A stretch of DNA of 64,000 nt from Ceratorhiza oryzae-sativae (GCA_030998015.1 JARWMV010000233.1:1426001-1490000); one strand, 5' to 3'. Counted from the first letter of the stretch, positions 12,430-24,092 are shown. The notes: generated by a model not told the origin, from the sequence alone. Numbers and translations are program-made.

Positions 12430-13214
12430 CGACACCACTGGTCACATCCGATACGAGCCCATAATCTCACGATCACACACGATTTTCTTGGAAGCTCTCA
12501 CGATCGCCTCGCTAATTAGCTGTATAATATCATGCCTTGTACAAATCGTAGTGTATGTTACTCGGATAATCGGAAGCTTCAGAAACATTTGCCGGACACT
12601 ACAACATTCAAAGACTCTATCTCTTTTAGACCGGATAGAATATCTGGGGCTACCTGCACGAGCCTATACCTCGAGACGTTTAGTTGATGCTTGCGCGAAA
12701 GAACTTGACTCACCGGCAAAAGAATCCCATTTACTCCCCACGTCTGAGCAACGTCAACATCCGGTGCAAGGGGCTCCACCTCGTCGTTGAAGAGTATAGT
12801 GTCCCGATAATCCAACACGTCTAAGGTATTGAGCATCGCCAATAACATGAAACCCTGCCTTTACGCAGTAGCAAATGTTCCAGATCGAAGGTGCTCGGTA
12901 CAAAGGGGGCCTTGAAATATAATGCTATCGCATATCTGATGCAAGTCTGAGGTATTGGGGCATTCGGAAGCGCACTACTCACTTGTAGAACGAGGCTTGT
13001 TCTAGAATACATTCAAAAACGCCAGAACATCCGACCTCCAACTCGCGCAAGCAAGTATGCTTCAACTCACCAATCTGGCCAAGGTCTAGCTTTCGTGAGA
13101 CGAAAGCCATCTCAAGGTCCACGCCCAATTGTCAGAGCCGAGGCATATCCTTTGCAGGGTTGCATAGTTCTTCCATTTTAATGGGTTGCAATGGCAACTT
13201 GAGGAGCTCCATCG

Positions 13215-13222
13215 CCGGGCAC
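13215..13222. repeat. 8-bp target-site duplication, left
   Basis: CCGGGCAC lies immediately outside the left terminus of the hAT element and is repeated exactly at 17168-17175. An 8-bp duplication is the hallmark of hAT insertion. Confidence 0.9.
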
Positions 13223-16200
13223 TAGAGTGCGGGAACTTACTCCGGAATCCCAAGGTAACAGTTACTTACAGTTAGTTACCATAAAGGTAAGTAACCGGGG
13301 GTTAGTTACCCAGATGTAAGTTACTCAATCGTTTGTATAAGTGTCTATATACATATTTTAATCTAATCCCAATCAACATCTGCTACCTTTCGAACAACCT
13401 GTTCGTGGCCGAAATCCTTCTGGCCACTTTGCCCTGTAGTCTCATCCAATAGCTGGGCGGTGTCAGAAAGAAAATCTTTGAGTGCCGGAGATTTGAGGTC
13501 GACGAACTCAAGGTGATCATAGGAATGTGAGGGTGGCTCATTATCAGATACATCGTTGTCCACCAAACGAGCTCCAGGCTCCAACCAATGATCGCCTTCT
13601 TCATCATTTAAAGCCACCGGAATTGCCCCTTCGTTTCGATCTACCCGGCCATGTGAGTGTTTCTCGAGCGAGATGTTGCGGAACTTGAGCACAGGGCGTC
13701 TCTTCTCCGGTCGTTTCACGTTGCCAACATATTCGTCGATCTGGTATGTAGGTGATTAATGTGCATCAAATAGCCGTAACTTTACATACCATTTGATACC
13801 ATTGCTTGACCTGAATTTGTTCGACCATTGTATTGATATCGGTACGTGAGCGAAGTTTTGAGAACAGGAAAGTCATTCGTGACCCAGTGCGCTCGTCATT
13901 CATCGAGTTTGGTACAGCAGCAAACAACTTTGTAAATATAAACTGCACAGTTGGAATGGTAATCAGCGATAGAATTGTCAAATAAAAGTGAGCAACATAC
14001 ACCAAGCACCTTCGTGTCCGGTCGAGACATGTATTCGCTCCAATACTCTAATACGGTTTGCTGACCAAGTGGTTGGTCGAACGGATACAAGCTGCATGCG
14101 TATTGAACAAGACGGGAATCAAGCTCGCTCTTTGCCTGCTGGGCATCGAGATATTTTGACAATGGGTGATTGAGTGATGTTTCTGCGAAAGTGAGCTCAT
14201 TCTTAAGAATACCCAGTGCTGCTTTCCGGATGCGAGTCCACGTAGAGTCTGAGATGTAACCAATTGGTGACGCATTGGCTGGTCGTGGAGGGCCACGCGG
14301 AGCAGGGAGGACAATTGAAGGGGCTAATGGGTTAGAAGATCGATAAATGCGCATTCCCCGCATACCTGGATAAGTGTAAGGCGTGTTGTACCAGAAAAAA
14401 GAAGCTAATATAGACTCACGAGGGTCACCAAACGAGGATAGAATATAAACATCATCTGGCGGAGTATTGATTGTCTGGTTGAATCGCTTGTTGATGATCG
14501 TGAGCATTCTCGTCTTCTCGTCATCCTCAAACGGAGAGTCTTGTGCATTGAGAACGTCATTGGCCATGGCCAAGCCGGCCATCCACATGAGGTGGTTATC
14601 GGCTATTGTTGCATTCAAAGATTCAAGGCACAAGAGCGGTCGGGTGAAGGGTTCAAGAATGCTGACCAGCTTCTTCAGGCCGAACAAAAAGTTCATTGCG
14701 GGTCGTGTAAGCTCTTTTGTAATCCGCCTCACATCCTATGCAGATTGGTCAGTCAATTGGATTCGTCATGGATAAGTATAAACATCAGGCTCGTACTTCA
14801 GGGGCTGTATCTAAATGTCCAGCGTGGTTCATACGATATAGGCCAGGCATACAGACAATTACAGAGGTGGCACTGATTTTGATAGTAGCAAATCGTGTTC
14901 TCCCAATACTCTGCAGCCCTGTTGAAATACCCAAGATTTTGCACGCCGCCTTGAGCAAAGCGGTGGCCTGAGTCGAATGCTTGAAATGGACAAGCAAAAT
15001 CTTCATCAACCGGATTACCTGGACGGTACAGTGATTAGCCATTGTAAATCAGGTTCCAGTCGAGCTAATAGTTTGGATCTCACATCAGCAAACATTGGGT
15101 CAGCGCATATGTCTTGAACAACAAGGTTGAGCTTGTGGCATGGATCGGCCAGATTTATAATCGTTGGGTACATGGTCGCAAAGTCTTTACGAGCCTTCCT
15201 GGTAGCGGCGGTGTCGTCCGAAACCATAGATTTGACACGATCGACTCCTATCTCTTGCACAACCTATGCATATATCCTCAATTAGTGCACACAGGGTGTT
15301 TAGAGCAAGACATACCTCGTCAAGAAGGTTTGTCATGTATGCAGAGGTATGCGAGCCATAGTAGACATCTCCACGCAGAAGGAAGCTCTTGCGATCGGAG
15401 GTAGAGACGTGAACCGTGTAGACCGGTTGGCTCCCTTGAGTAAGTCCGTCAAACAAGATGCTGAGATTGCGCTGTGTCTGTAGAAAGCGACGTGCGTTCA
15501 AGACAGCTTGACGAGCTTCTGCGGGAATCAGACTATCACGAAGTGTTGTAGAGCTTGGGGGAGCATAAGATAGGCGAGGATTGATAGCATAAAAGAGAGC
15601 CTTCCAGTAGCGAGAGTCGGCAATAGACGGCGGAACACCCGAAGCACAGAGCAAACGGACAATAGCAAGGTTGATACGAGTAAAATTATCAAGCTTGCCC
15701 TGCTCATTGAATGTTGAAAAAAGCTTTTCGCTGCCTTCTTGACTTCTACGGGCGTTTTGACTGCAACAGAAGTGGAAGGGGCGGGCGGTGGGGTATCCTA
15801 CAGACAGGTTAACACCGCATATATCAGCAATTTCGCGTCCATACCTCATGATTGCCTGGTAGATCGCTACCACCTTGCAGATCAGTCCCGCTAAGCCCAG
15901 ATCCCGGTGCTCGCTGGGCGTAAGCAACTTCAGCCTCAGCATACAAGGCAGGCTTCCAGTTACGAAGCCAACGACAGCGAACAGCGTGACGGAGGATCCG
16001 ATCCATCTGTCGTTTGGTGTTAGCGAGAGCAAAGTCGCACAATGAACTTGCGACGCATCGAAAGCGGTGGTTCTTATCGATGTGCGATTCGCCCTTCAAG
16101 AAGCAGCTAATCACAAGTCGATCCGCAAGCAGATTACGAGGAGCGCCCCCTTGCAGGTTCCGTGGTGGGGCAGGCTTGTTGTCTGAGTAGCGCTCGTCGG

Positions 16201-17167
16201 TGGGGTTGGGAATAGCGTCTGGTGATGGGCCAGCCTTCTTGACCTTCTTTGCTGGGCGAGTCTTGGAAGTCGAAGGAGTTTGAAGGGTAGTTGAAGCCGT
16301 AGGAGCGGGCTCCTCGAAATCGTCGAGCGAATGTCCAGACTCGGAAAGAGCATCAATTTCGGTCACCGAAATCGACGTATCGCTAGTGTCTGGGGCCTTG
16401 CGTTTGAGATCACCCTCGCGGGCTTTCTCCGTCTGCTTAATGGGGCGCTTTGGACGCTTTGGCAATATTAGCTATCTGATACCTAGTTGAATTGCTCACT
16501 CACTAGCTCCCGAGCCGCTGAGACGAAATCCAAAAGCCATTTTTGAAGAATAATATCTCCAGGATGACGCTTTAAGGATTTCTCGAGCAAAGGCACAATC
16601 GACTCGATACCCTTGCCACGTTCGACAATCTTCAATCCATCTTGACGATGGCCAAACGCACGCTCCAAGGCGGTGTTGACGGCACCAACATAGCCCCGTT
16701 CGTCAACAAGCTCGGGATCCGGCACGAATCCCACAAAGCACCCGTACTTCGATTGAGAGAGTTCGACGTCAGGGAGGGGGGCAGATAGCGTAGAGAAGAG
16801 GGCTGCCAACTCGGTAAGTAAAGCCTCCACCTCGGAAGCAGGCAGGACTCGGACGGGCTGGGCATCAGCCATCACTACCAAAACCAGTGTCGGCAAACCA
16901 GGTCCACGGATTATCAAGACACATACCTGCGGTTCGACTGAGTGAAAACAGCAAGAGTGGATCCGGATTGTAGGTCTAGTTTTATATCCGGCCTGGAAAG
17001 AGTGGCTTAGGTTTGTGGTTCTATGCAGTTGAATTTAAAATTTGGTTCTGCATAGGAGTTACTTACTCGGGCCGATTTTCCCCGAACCAAGGTAACCGTA
17101 ACTTACAAGTAAGTAACCTGTGGTAACTAACTCCAAGTAAGTTACTCCTCAAAGTTCCCGCACTCTA
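13223..17167 (-). mobile_element. complete hAT-family DNA transposon, 3945 bp
   Basis: The left end begins TAGAGTGCGGGAACTT and the right end is its exact inverse, giving 16-bp terminal inverted repeats bounded by perfect 8-bp duplications CCGGGCAC. Just inside both ends (about 13250-13330 and 17050-17155) are many GTTAC/GTAAC and AAGTAAGTAAC units in both orientations, the kind of subterminal repeats that transposases bind. One spliced transposase gene runs on the minus strand between them. Intact ends and a still-perfect target duplication mean a recent insertion. It disrupts an F-box gene. Confidence 0.9.
13363..16872 (-). CDS. hAT transposase
   Basis: The transposase cuts and joins the element ends. 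I take the ATG at 16872 (MADAQPVRVLP), with an N-terminal exon to about 16498. A canonical intron beginning GTGAGTGAGC then leads in frame into LPKRPKRPIKQ. A basic, Ser/Pro-rich segment follows, then HRFRCVASSLCDFAL with a later HAVRC, a BED-like Cys/His pattern. The catalytic core has a DSRYWKAL segment, then RNLSILFDGLTQGSQPVY with the first acidic residue, and DPCHKLNLVVQD. The C-terminal part has NSMNDERTGSRMTFLFSKLR, the conserved hAT dimerisation signature, and an acidic tail to DVDWD. At least seven exons can be followed in the correct order. I saw no obvious inactivating break, but I have not verified every junction. Confidence 0.82.
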
Positions 17168-17175
17168 CCGGGCAC
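17168..17175. repeat. 8-bp target-site duplication, right
   Basis: CCGGGCAC directly follows the right terminus of the hAT element and matches 13215-13222. Confidence 0.9.
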
Positions 17176-18503
17176 GCTATTGCCAACAGCTTCGCACTAA
17201 CATCCTGCGTGGACCTGGTTTTGAGAAATTTGAGTTCGATCAAAGGCAAACTGGCAAGAGCTGCCAGGTTCCGACGCGTTAAACCGAACGCAATCAGTTT
17301 CCCGGACCGTTCTTCGCGTACATGTTGGAATGTGATCGTGCATTGCATCAGGTGGGGGGCAGTTTTTTCATAAACGTCGAATAAAATCATTTTGGATCTA
17401 GGTCGCGTGCCCAGTCAGTCTAAGATGGGATTCGACAACAAGTGTCGTAAGCCTTTGCAAAAAAAATTAGGCTATTCCCCACACAGAATCGGTGTCGCAC
17501 GGAATATAGCAACGGCTGACGTAGACAAGGAAAACCATGCTCTTTGACTTTTTTTTTTTTTTGCTGAACTGGGTGGATGATTGAGGACCTCCTCGTTATC
17601 ATGTTATGCCAATGGAAGACATTCAAGCTTTCTCAGATGTGGTAACCGTTCAAGAGATACAAAGAAGCCACGATCCAGTGGTACGGAACCCCGCTGTGAC
17701 ATTTACGAGTTCAAACAGCCGTTCAAAACATAATGACAAGCGGTTTTGAGACTCGGGCATTTTTGGGTAGCATATTTGACCAAGGAGGATGCAACGGATA
17801 TTGGGACCAGAGGAAGGGAACTGTGCCTTGGCGATACGATCGGCCGAACGTCGAGCAAAGAGTAGCAAGTGAATGATCTGAACTAGAAGTGATATGCGAC
17901 CCTCCACCCTTCCTCGGCATTCATCGTGAACAGCTGAAGTTTTGGTAGCATCTCGAGTGGGCTCGAGATGAGCGATTAAGACCGAGGCGTTGGTTAGATC
18001 ATTGTAAACCTTCATGGACTCCAAATATGTCCAAGCGTTTGATGAATGGACGTAGAAATTTGATTGAGCGAGATCGCCTTGCGTGAGCGACCCGTGGATA
18101 TCCCAGGTGAATCATCGAACGAACGTCTTATTCATACCAGAGTTTAGCATGCGATCGGTATCACTTTGTCATCACCCTCTCCTTTGTCCAACTCAATGGT
18201 GCACACTTTGACAAGCGTGAATATATTGACGACACCATTGGCGTAGCACCATGCAACTGGCATCGCGAACAAGAAGAAGCGACAACCTGCCAAGCCAAGG
18301 CGGGTGGCAGCTGGGGAAGGTAAGAAGCCGCATGTGGTGATTGAAGGCTTGAGTAAACCCGAAAATTCTTTCGCAATGTTGAACATGAGAAAGCTTTGAA
18401 GAACCAGACTTAGTTTCGATCCAGCAGTGGTCGTAAGTTTCGTGCCACACTTTGGCTGATCGCAAACATGAACAAACTTAGCGGCCAAAATCTGTCCCCT
18501 CAT

Positions 18504-19019
18504 GACTGAATACTTCCGATAAGCCGATTCTCAGCCTTTAATCTCACCGCCCCAAAATCGATCTAAGAAACCAGGGACCTCCACCTGTCCCACCCTTTCT
18601 GAAAATTCGTGGTCATGGTTTGCAAGACCTATTGGGTGCAAAAGTGTTAACGATGGAACTATGTGAGCTCAATAACAAGATCTGCCACTGTAAGTGGAAC
18701 ATTGGAAGAACAATGTCTCCTCGCACTTCGGCAGCCCTAATGCGTCAGGGAAAAGGTCTCAGGCAAATTTGGGCAAATTACATCCAATTTGCACATTTGC
18801 CCGCTTTGCCTTCCCGTGGGTGAAACCGGCCGTTATCTACCGCGGTTTACCCAATTCGCCATGGGTAAACCAGATAAATTTGTGGAGATTACACAGCCCG
18901 AGCGCATACATGATGTAACCGACACGGTTTGCTGCACCGGGGCAAATTTGCCCCGGGGCTTTTTCCTGACGCACTGGTGGGGGGTCGACAGTTCTTCGTG
19001 TGACTGTGGCAGTGCACCA
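18504..19019. other. gene-free stretch with AAATTTG-rich palindromes
   Basis: No gene is supported. The stretch has several copies of GCAAATTTG/GGGCAAATT between about 18760 and 18800 and a perfect 20-bp palindrome at 18937-18956. It may be the remnant of a small element, but I found no clear paired ends. Confidence 0.35.
18937..18956. repeat. perfect 20-bp palindrome
   Basis: CCGGGGCAAATTTGCCCCGG reads the same on both strands. It lies between the F-box pseudogene and the second secreted-protein block, close to degenerate copies of its AAATTTG core. Confidence 0.8.
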
Positions 19020-19872
19020 GGAACCCTGAGCGCTTAGCTACGGCATCTGGACGTGGATTAAATCCACCACAGCACGCATATATGCTTCATTCGGCCACTG
19101 AAATTCCGTTTTTGTAATCTTAAACCGGAATGAAGGCCATATTAGCGCTCGAAAATGTGGCGTTCTTAATCCGGCGTTGATTTCTGCCCGCCTCAGGGCC
19201 AAGGCATTGGCTGTGCCTCCGGAGTCATCACTCCTGCAGCTCGATTTGCAGCTCTTTAAAATAAGCTTCTGTAGCGCCTACGGTCTCGTCGGCCATAATT
19301 TTTCAACTCTAGAACTGCCTCCCCCGATACAGATTCACCCCTTCGTTGTTGCGCTGTCCATAATCCCTGAAACCCCTATTCACGATAGCCCCCCAACTAG
19401 CCTACGTCTAAACTGGGACCAGGATCAAGCAATATCAGACAGAGTACTATATAAGTCGTAGATATTTTGTAAGAGTCTTACTTCGAGCACGTTTGACGAC
19501 CCCTATCACGGCGAACCGCATTAACGATCAACACAACTCTAACACATAGCACCGAAAGTGATCTCCCCACATATAGTGTTACCCGCATGTTTTTCTGACG
19601 TCCAAGACAAAAATTTCAAACACGCAAGGCTTCAGAGTGCACAACCCCAGGAATGTTCATCAACGGCCTCTTTCCTGTACAGAGCAACCACGCCGACAAC
19701 TCAGCGCTCGCTTCCCGGCCGGCAGGATCACCCTGCCTTAACGTTACCAGTAAATCAACACCATGGTTCGAGTGACATAGCGGGCACGGCAGTGCTCCAG
19801 CCTGCTGTGGCGGATGAGCAGGAAAAAACTAGTTACGCCAAGATAGGACGCCCGCAGAGCCTGGCCTTGTAG

Positions 19873-19880
19873 TATATATA
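19873..19880 (+). promoter_or_regulatory. TATA element of secreted protein gene B
   Basis: TATATATA lies 89 bp upstream of the ATG at 19962, the same distance as in the paralogous gene A. Confidence 0.5.
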
Positions 19881-19961
19881 TGACCTTGGCTGAATGCTCT
19901 TTGAACGCCAACCCTCCCTAATTCAATACTCTAGCTCCATAGCTCTTAATACTCAACTACA

Positions 19962-20536
19962 ATGCGCCTTTCCTACACTGTTACTCTTTCCCTCTTGACC
20001 GGTGTGCTTGGGGCACCCGCTGGCCTAGTGTCCCATCAGACCCCAAAGGTCCAGTTCTGCGACGGTATCAACTTTACTCCGCCCTGCGTAAGTCCGAAAG
20101 AACTTCACGTGCCCTCCCACACTCATTCAAACTATCTCGTTCTCTACATTCAGGGCTACCCCGATGTTCCGTGAGTTCTGTCCCGTAGATACATGCCCCC
20201 CCCCCCACTCATAAGACGTTCAGTTTGCGATGCCTTAACCTACCGGGCGACTGGCTTAGGAAAATTAGCTCCTTCAAGCCGCCTGCAGGCTATGTCTGCA
20301 TGCTTTGGAGGCAGGTCTTGTGCGATTTCCCTTGCTCAAGATCACTGACGTGGTATACTAGTGAATTCGGCTGTACCGGAAAGAACCCAGGCGGATTCCT
20401 TGCCCCTCCAGGTAAGTGGGAGATACGGACAAGATTGCCAATTATGACACCGAACATGAACAATATAGGCTCAAGCGATCTTAACCGCTACCACTTCAAT
20501 GACCAGACTGCATCACTCCAATGTAAACTCGGGTAA
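19962..20536 (+). CDS. small secreted cysteine-rich protein B (candidate effector)
   Basis: This is a paralogue of the protein at 11856-12429. The exons 19962-20087, 20154-20170, 20224-20411 and 20469-20536 have the same lengths (126, 17, 188, 68 nt) and again give 132 residues. The signal peptide is MRLSYTVTLSLLTGVLGAP. The eight cysteines are conserved (QFCDG, TPPC, LRCLN, YVCMLW, LCDF, FPC, FGC, LQC), as is the core ISSFKPPAGYVCMLWRQV. Differences are concentrated in the linkers between cysteines. No family name is recognised; secretion and disulfide-rich character are what the sequence shows, and an effector role is inference. It is followed by a decayed F-box fragment on the minus strand, as gene A is. 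Confidence 0.78.
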
Positions 20537-21179
20537 TGTTTCCCGGCAACAATCCCGGTACTAGCTCCTCAACTAATCACCATGAATGATCTTCTCGAAA
20601 CATGACATAAACCCTTAGCCCATTAGTTGTATATTATCATGATTTACAAATCACACTATGCTACTTGGAGAGTAGAGAAGCCTGAATGGCTTTGCGAGGT
20701 GGCGCGATATTTTGGACTATATCTGATTGAGAGATTGCCGCAGCCCGCGGTAGGAGTTCAGACATCGGCGAGCGCCCGAGTTAATCCTATGGAGGCCAAG
20801 GCATTTACCTGTGGGCGACTACGCATCACCACTTTCGCATAATTTCGCTTTTATTTTATTTTATTCCCTGCCTGCTTGGGCTTCATCGTCGCCCAGGAGA
20901 CCAGGGCGCTACCAGGCGTACTTGTTTCATATGGGCACCAGCCCTCATAACATTTCTTCGTTCACAATGCACGTCACTAATGGGTATTAGCGCATACGCC
21001 TGCAATAACAACCTAAGCTAAGGTCTCTTCCGTCATATTCGGGACTCAATGTTCTATTCCCATAATCTATGTGGACAAGTGTTCGAAAACCTCCACCTAC
21101 CATAAAATCGTAAACCTCCTTTACCCTCTATACAAAAACAATTGCTGCCTCGGGCGTAAGTAGATCAGTCTCAAGGTTG
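20537..21179. other. intergenic spacer
   Basis: No gene was recognised between secreted protein B and the F-box fragment. Short frames such as 20627-20842 have no supporting features. Confidence 0.35.
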
Positions 21180-21840
21180 AGGAACATTTCGCTGCGATAT
21201 GCTAGCAAGAGAATACTACATCAGTCATAGGACTTGGAGCAAAGAATGGCACGAATACTCTGAACCAAAAAATATGTGCATTACTGTGGCTGTCCTCGGT
21301 GCTCATTATGAGGATTTGAAGGTTTGGTAGAAGCTCGGTGTGCTCGGTATATGCGAGTAGAACCGGAACGCTGATCATTTCGTCGTTAACCTCCCCGTTC
21401 TGGATTTTACTTGAGTCCAAGATTCTAATAAAAGCCGCATAGAGGTTCAATCGAGAGAGATTGTCTTGCGTGAGCAACTGAGGGGTTTCCTAGGGGAATC
21501 ATCAAACGGACGACCAATTTCGTCCCGAAGCTTAGCTGTCACTTCACCACGGCCCTCGCCTTTTTCCAGTTTGATAGTACACCCTTTGACAAGCTTGAAT
21601 ATATCCAGGATAGCATGGGCGCGATACTATGCAAGTAGCATTGCGATCTCGAAGAAGCGATGATTTGTCAAACCAAGATGGGTAGCATCTCCTGGATTTA
21701 AGAAGCTGCAGATGGTGGTTGCGAGCTCAAGTAAGCCTAAAGCTTTCGTTTCAAGGTCGAACTTGACAGCGACGTTGTCAGACTAGACTTGGGTTGAATC
21801 GCAATTGTGGTTGACAATCTCACGCCACCCCAATGATATT
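21180..21840 (-). pseudogene. F-box-type gene fragment
   Basis: A minus-strand frame at 21202-21477 reads LNLYAAFIRILDSSKI, then VPVLLAYTEHTELLPNLQIL, matching LNVYAPWVKSLEIVD and VLSSYVQHTELLPDLRCL in the intact F-box gene at 22011-23914. Upstream to about 21840, degenerate sequence corresponds to the N-terminal part of the same protein. The remainder of the leucine-rich region is missing, so it is a truncated copy. Its place downstream of secreted protein B mirrors the F-box pseudogene downstream of protein A. Confidence 0.6.
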
Positions 21841-22010
21841 AGCCGCTGATGTGAATAATCTTAGTGGTTATATAAATTCGATTATAGAAAATCTTAAGAA
21901 AGCTCGCATATATCCGTCGAGCATTTCGTTTTGCCTGAGCGAGACACGCGTCAGCCACAAATGAGCATACGTACAAAAAACGGACATTTAATCCAATTTA
22001 TGCTACACAT

Positions 22011-23914
22011 TTAGTTTACATGCTGTAGTTCGCACAAGAGGTTAAACGCAAATGATTGAACTGTGGCCGAGTCGGGTTTTCAATCCGCACTTTTCTGCTC
22101 CCACAGGATGGCAATTGCTTCCTTCAGACTGAGGCGCCTTCCCACATCGGGTAGTCTATCACTGAAATACACTAATGGCTCGGCCTCATTGAGAGCCGTG
22201 ACAAACGCGAAATCTCTCATGATAAGCGTGCGCCCATGGCCCCCAAAATCGAACTGGGTGGTGAACCGAACGTTCGGATAGAGTGTTTTCAGGTATCTGG
22301 GGGTTTTATCAGCGCGAAAAGACTTGGGGTGTTCTTCCTACGAACCGATAAAGCATGTATCCCTGTGTAGCGGTAAACTTGGCCAGATTTCTCCACCCGC
22401 CATCCAACTTCACCAACAAAGTGTGCACAAATGTGTCGAAAACGCCGACGTCGAAATCAAGAGGTAACGGATCCATCTCGAGGCAAATTTTCAAGGATCG
22501 AAGGCGAGGCATACCGCATGTAAAGTACGGTAGCACATCGAGGTTAATCTTTTGTGACGGAAGGGCGAGTTCTTCCATATTTGGCCATTCCGGCGCCGCC
22601 CATTCCGCCCCCCATTCGGGCCTGATTTTCATTCGTTCAAGAGTAAGCTTTCTCAAGGGCAACGCAGCAAAAAGGTTTAAATTGTCCTTGGTCATTGTCT
22701 GAATCCCCATGCAGCCGTTCTGTAGGGGTAAAATGAGCGAGACCACTTGGAGGTTTGGGCAACCTTGGCACAACAATGGAATGAAGCGGCCTTGGATCCA
22801 TGAAGCTTCACGATAAGTCGCTTGATCCAAGAACGAAATATAGATGCAAGTGAGCCTGCGCACTAGGGATGGCAGCCCCCAAATACGCATAATATCTGCT
22901 CGACGTGCACAATGCAGGCTAAGGCGGCGGAGGGCGACAAAATCATGGATGTCGGTCTGTTGGATAGGGGTTGGCGATTGATCTTGTGAGGGCCATGGAT
23001 AAAATAGTTTTAGATGAGAGATTTCTGGAAGTCGCGCCAAGGCTGCAAAAATATGTCGATCGAATAGCATACGGTTGCCGAAGATCGTTTTTAAGCCTGT
23101 GGCTTCTCCCAAGGCACGGGCAATTGACTGTTCAATGTATTTTCGAGCGTCAAGATCAAAACCCTTTTTGGGGCCGCGATCAGGGCCAACGTAAAGAAAT
23201 AGACCCAATTTTTCTATCGTGTGACACGTTTGGACAACATGTTCAAGTTGAGAACTCGCGGTAGGTATAGCGGTGCGTGGCTTCGTTAGGCGGCCAACGT
23301 CGATAGAATACATCGTCCGTAAGGAGCGAGACGTGAACACTTGAATCCAGAAACAGGAGTCGATTTCCTGGAGGGGATGGTGATCCATGGTTAAACACCG
23401 GAGATCGGGTAACAGTTCGGTGTGTTGAACGTAGGATGAAAGCACTGCTTTCCCTTTAACAATCCACTTATGCATTCGCGTTGGATGATCGACTATTTCA
23501 AGACTCTTGACCCAAGGAGCATAGACATTCAAGCGGATTGTATTATCCGAAGATATTGAGCTAGGTAGGCACTAATACAGGCTTCGATAATACAAGTATA
23601 GCTGCAAGTAGACGGCTTACGACACTCGTTTCCTCGTAGTGATTTTGCCTACGTATGAAGTTCACACCTTTGATCAGGCGAAGGATATGAGTAACGCCCT
23701 CGACGTGGTTCCAGGCGACTGGCATCGCCAACTGGAAAAACCGGAGGTTTGTACGACCTAACCGAGCTGCATCTTCACGGAGGCAGAAACTGCAGATAAT
23801 AGAAGCCAGTTCCGGTATATCGAGAACTGTGTTAATGTCTCTGTTCATTTTTGGGAGTTCTGGTGGGGAGGTAGTTGGGACCGGATGACAAATTGGGTAT
23901 CCAAACATGTTCAA
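22011..23914 (-). CDS. F-box-type protein with leucine-rich region
   Basis: Three exons: 23621-23914, one from 23560 to about 22340, and one ending at 22011. The start MNMFGYPICHP is followed by VLDIPELASIICSFCLRED, an F-box-like helix, and by ARLGRTNLRFFQLAMPVAW, the typical end of the motif in basidiomycete F-box proteins. The large middle part is a degenerate leucine-rich array, with SHLKLFYPWP, NLQVVSLILPLQNG and MPRLRSLKICLEM. The last exon reads YLKTLYPNVRF, then KEAIAILWEQKSADW, and ends CELQHVN. Such proteins usually act as substrate receptors of SCF ubiquitin ligases; the substrate is unknown. Decayed relatives lie at 12579-18503 and 21180-21840 on the same strand, so this is a local family. 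Confidence 0.72.
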
Positions 23915-24092
23915 ACCATGTGAAAAGCCACCAGCCTAGAAAAGGGCATATCAGGTGGGACGACCATGTAGCCCGAGCTCACCAGAAAACCAATTGAATC
24001 ATCTGTAATTTTTCTCTGCGGTCAACATGGGGAATGATCCACTGTTCCGGACGCCAGCCACCAGCCACATCATCAGCTCGATGGGGTGAGAT

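Larger units (their letters stand above)
10880..12440. repeat. segmental duplication, copy A (effector block)
   Basis: This block carries the first small secreted protein gene together with an upstream region that resembles 19020-20540. Shared landmarks include GCGCTTAGC followed by ACG(C/G)CATC near 10890 and 19030, a TATGCTTC(G/A)TTC segment, a CCCCTATCAC-type segment near 11400 and 19500, a TATA element, and the whole four-exon gene. The paired F-box genes downstream suggest that the original unit was longer, about 4 kb. Confidence 0.6.
12579..18503 (-). pseudogene. F-box-type gene split by a hAT transposon
   Basis: The two halves lie at 17176-18503 (5' part) and 12579-13214 (3' part), on either side of the transposon at 13223-17167. 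The 5' half contains RLGLAGCRFFLFAMPVAW, matching RLGRTNLRFFQLAMPVAW in the intact paralogue at 22011-23914, and later ASVLIAHLEPTRD and NLAALASLPLIELKFLKTRS, matching NLNLFAALPLRKLTLERMKI. Directly beyond the insertion the 3' half reads MELLKLPLQPIKMEELCNPA then MPRL, a stop codon, and LGVDLEM, matching MPRLRSLKICLEM in the paralogue. So the element landed inside the leucine-rich part of the coding region, and further decay (at least one in-frame stop) is present. F-box proteins select targets for SCF ubiquitin ligases, but this copy cannot be functional. Confidence 0.75.
19020..20540. repeat. segmental duplication, copy B (effector block)
   Basis: This is the partner of 10880-12440. It has the same order of promoter landmarks, a TATA element and a four-exon secreted protein gene with identical exon lengths. 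The two ATGs are 8106 bp apart; without the hAT element and one target duplication they would be about 4.15 kb apart. Confidence 0.6.

Noticed and set aside
16483..16917. A separate small gene beside the transposase (start MADAQPV)
   Set aside because: A canonical GTGAGTGAGC intron joins it in frame to the next transposase exon, so it is better read as the transposase N-terminus.
17549..17562. T run inside the F-box pseudogene as a possible retroposed poly-A tail
   Set aside because: No retroelement coding or target duplication was seen next to it.
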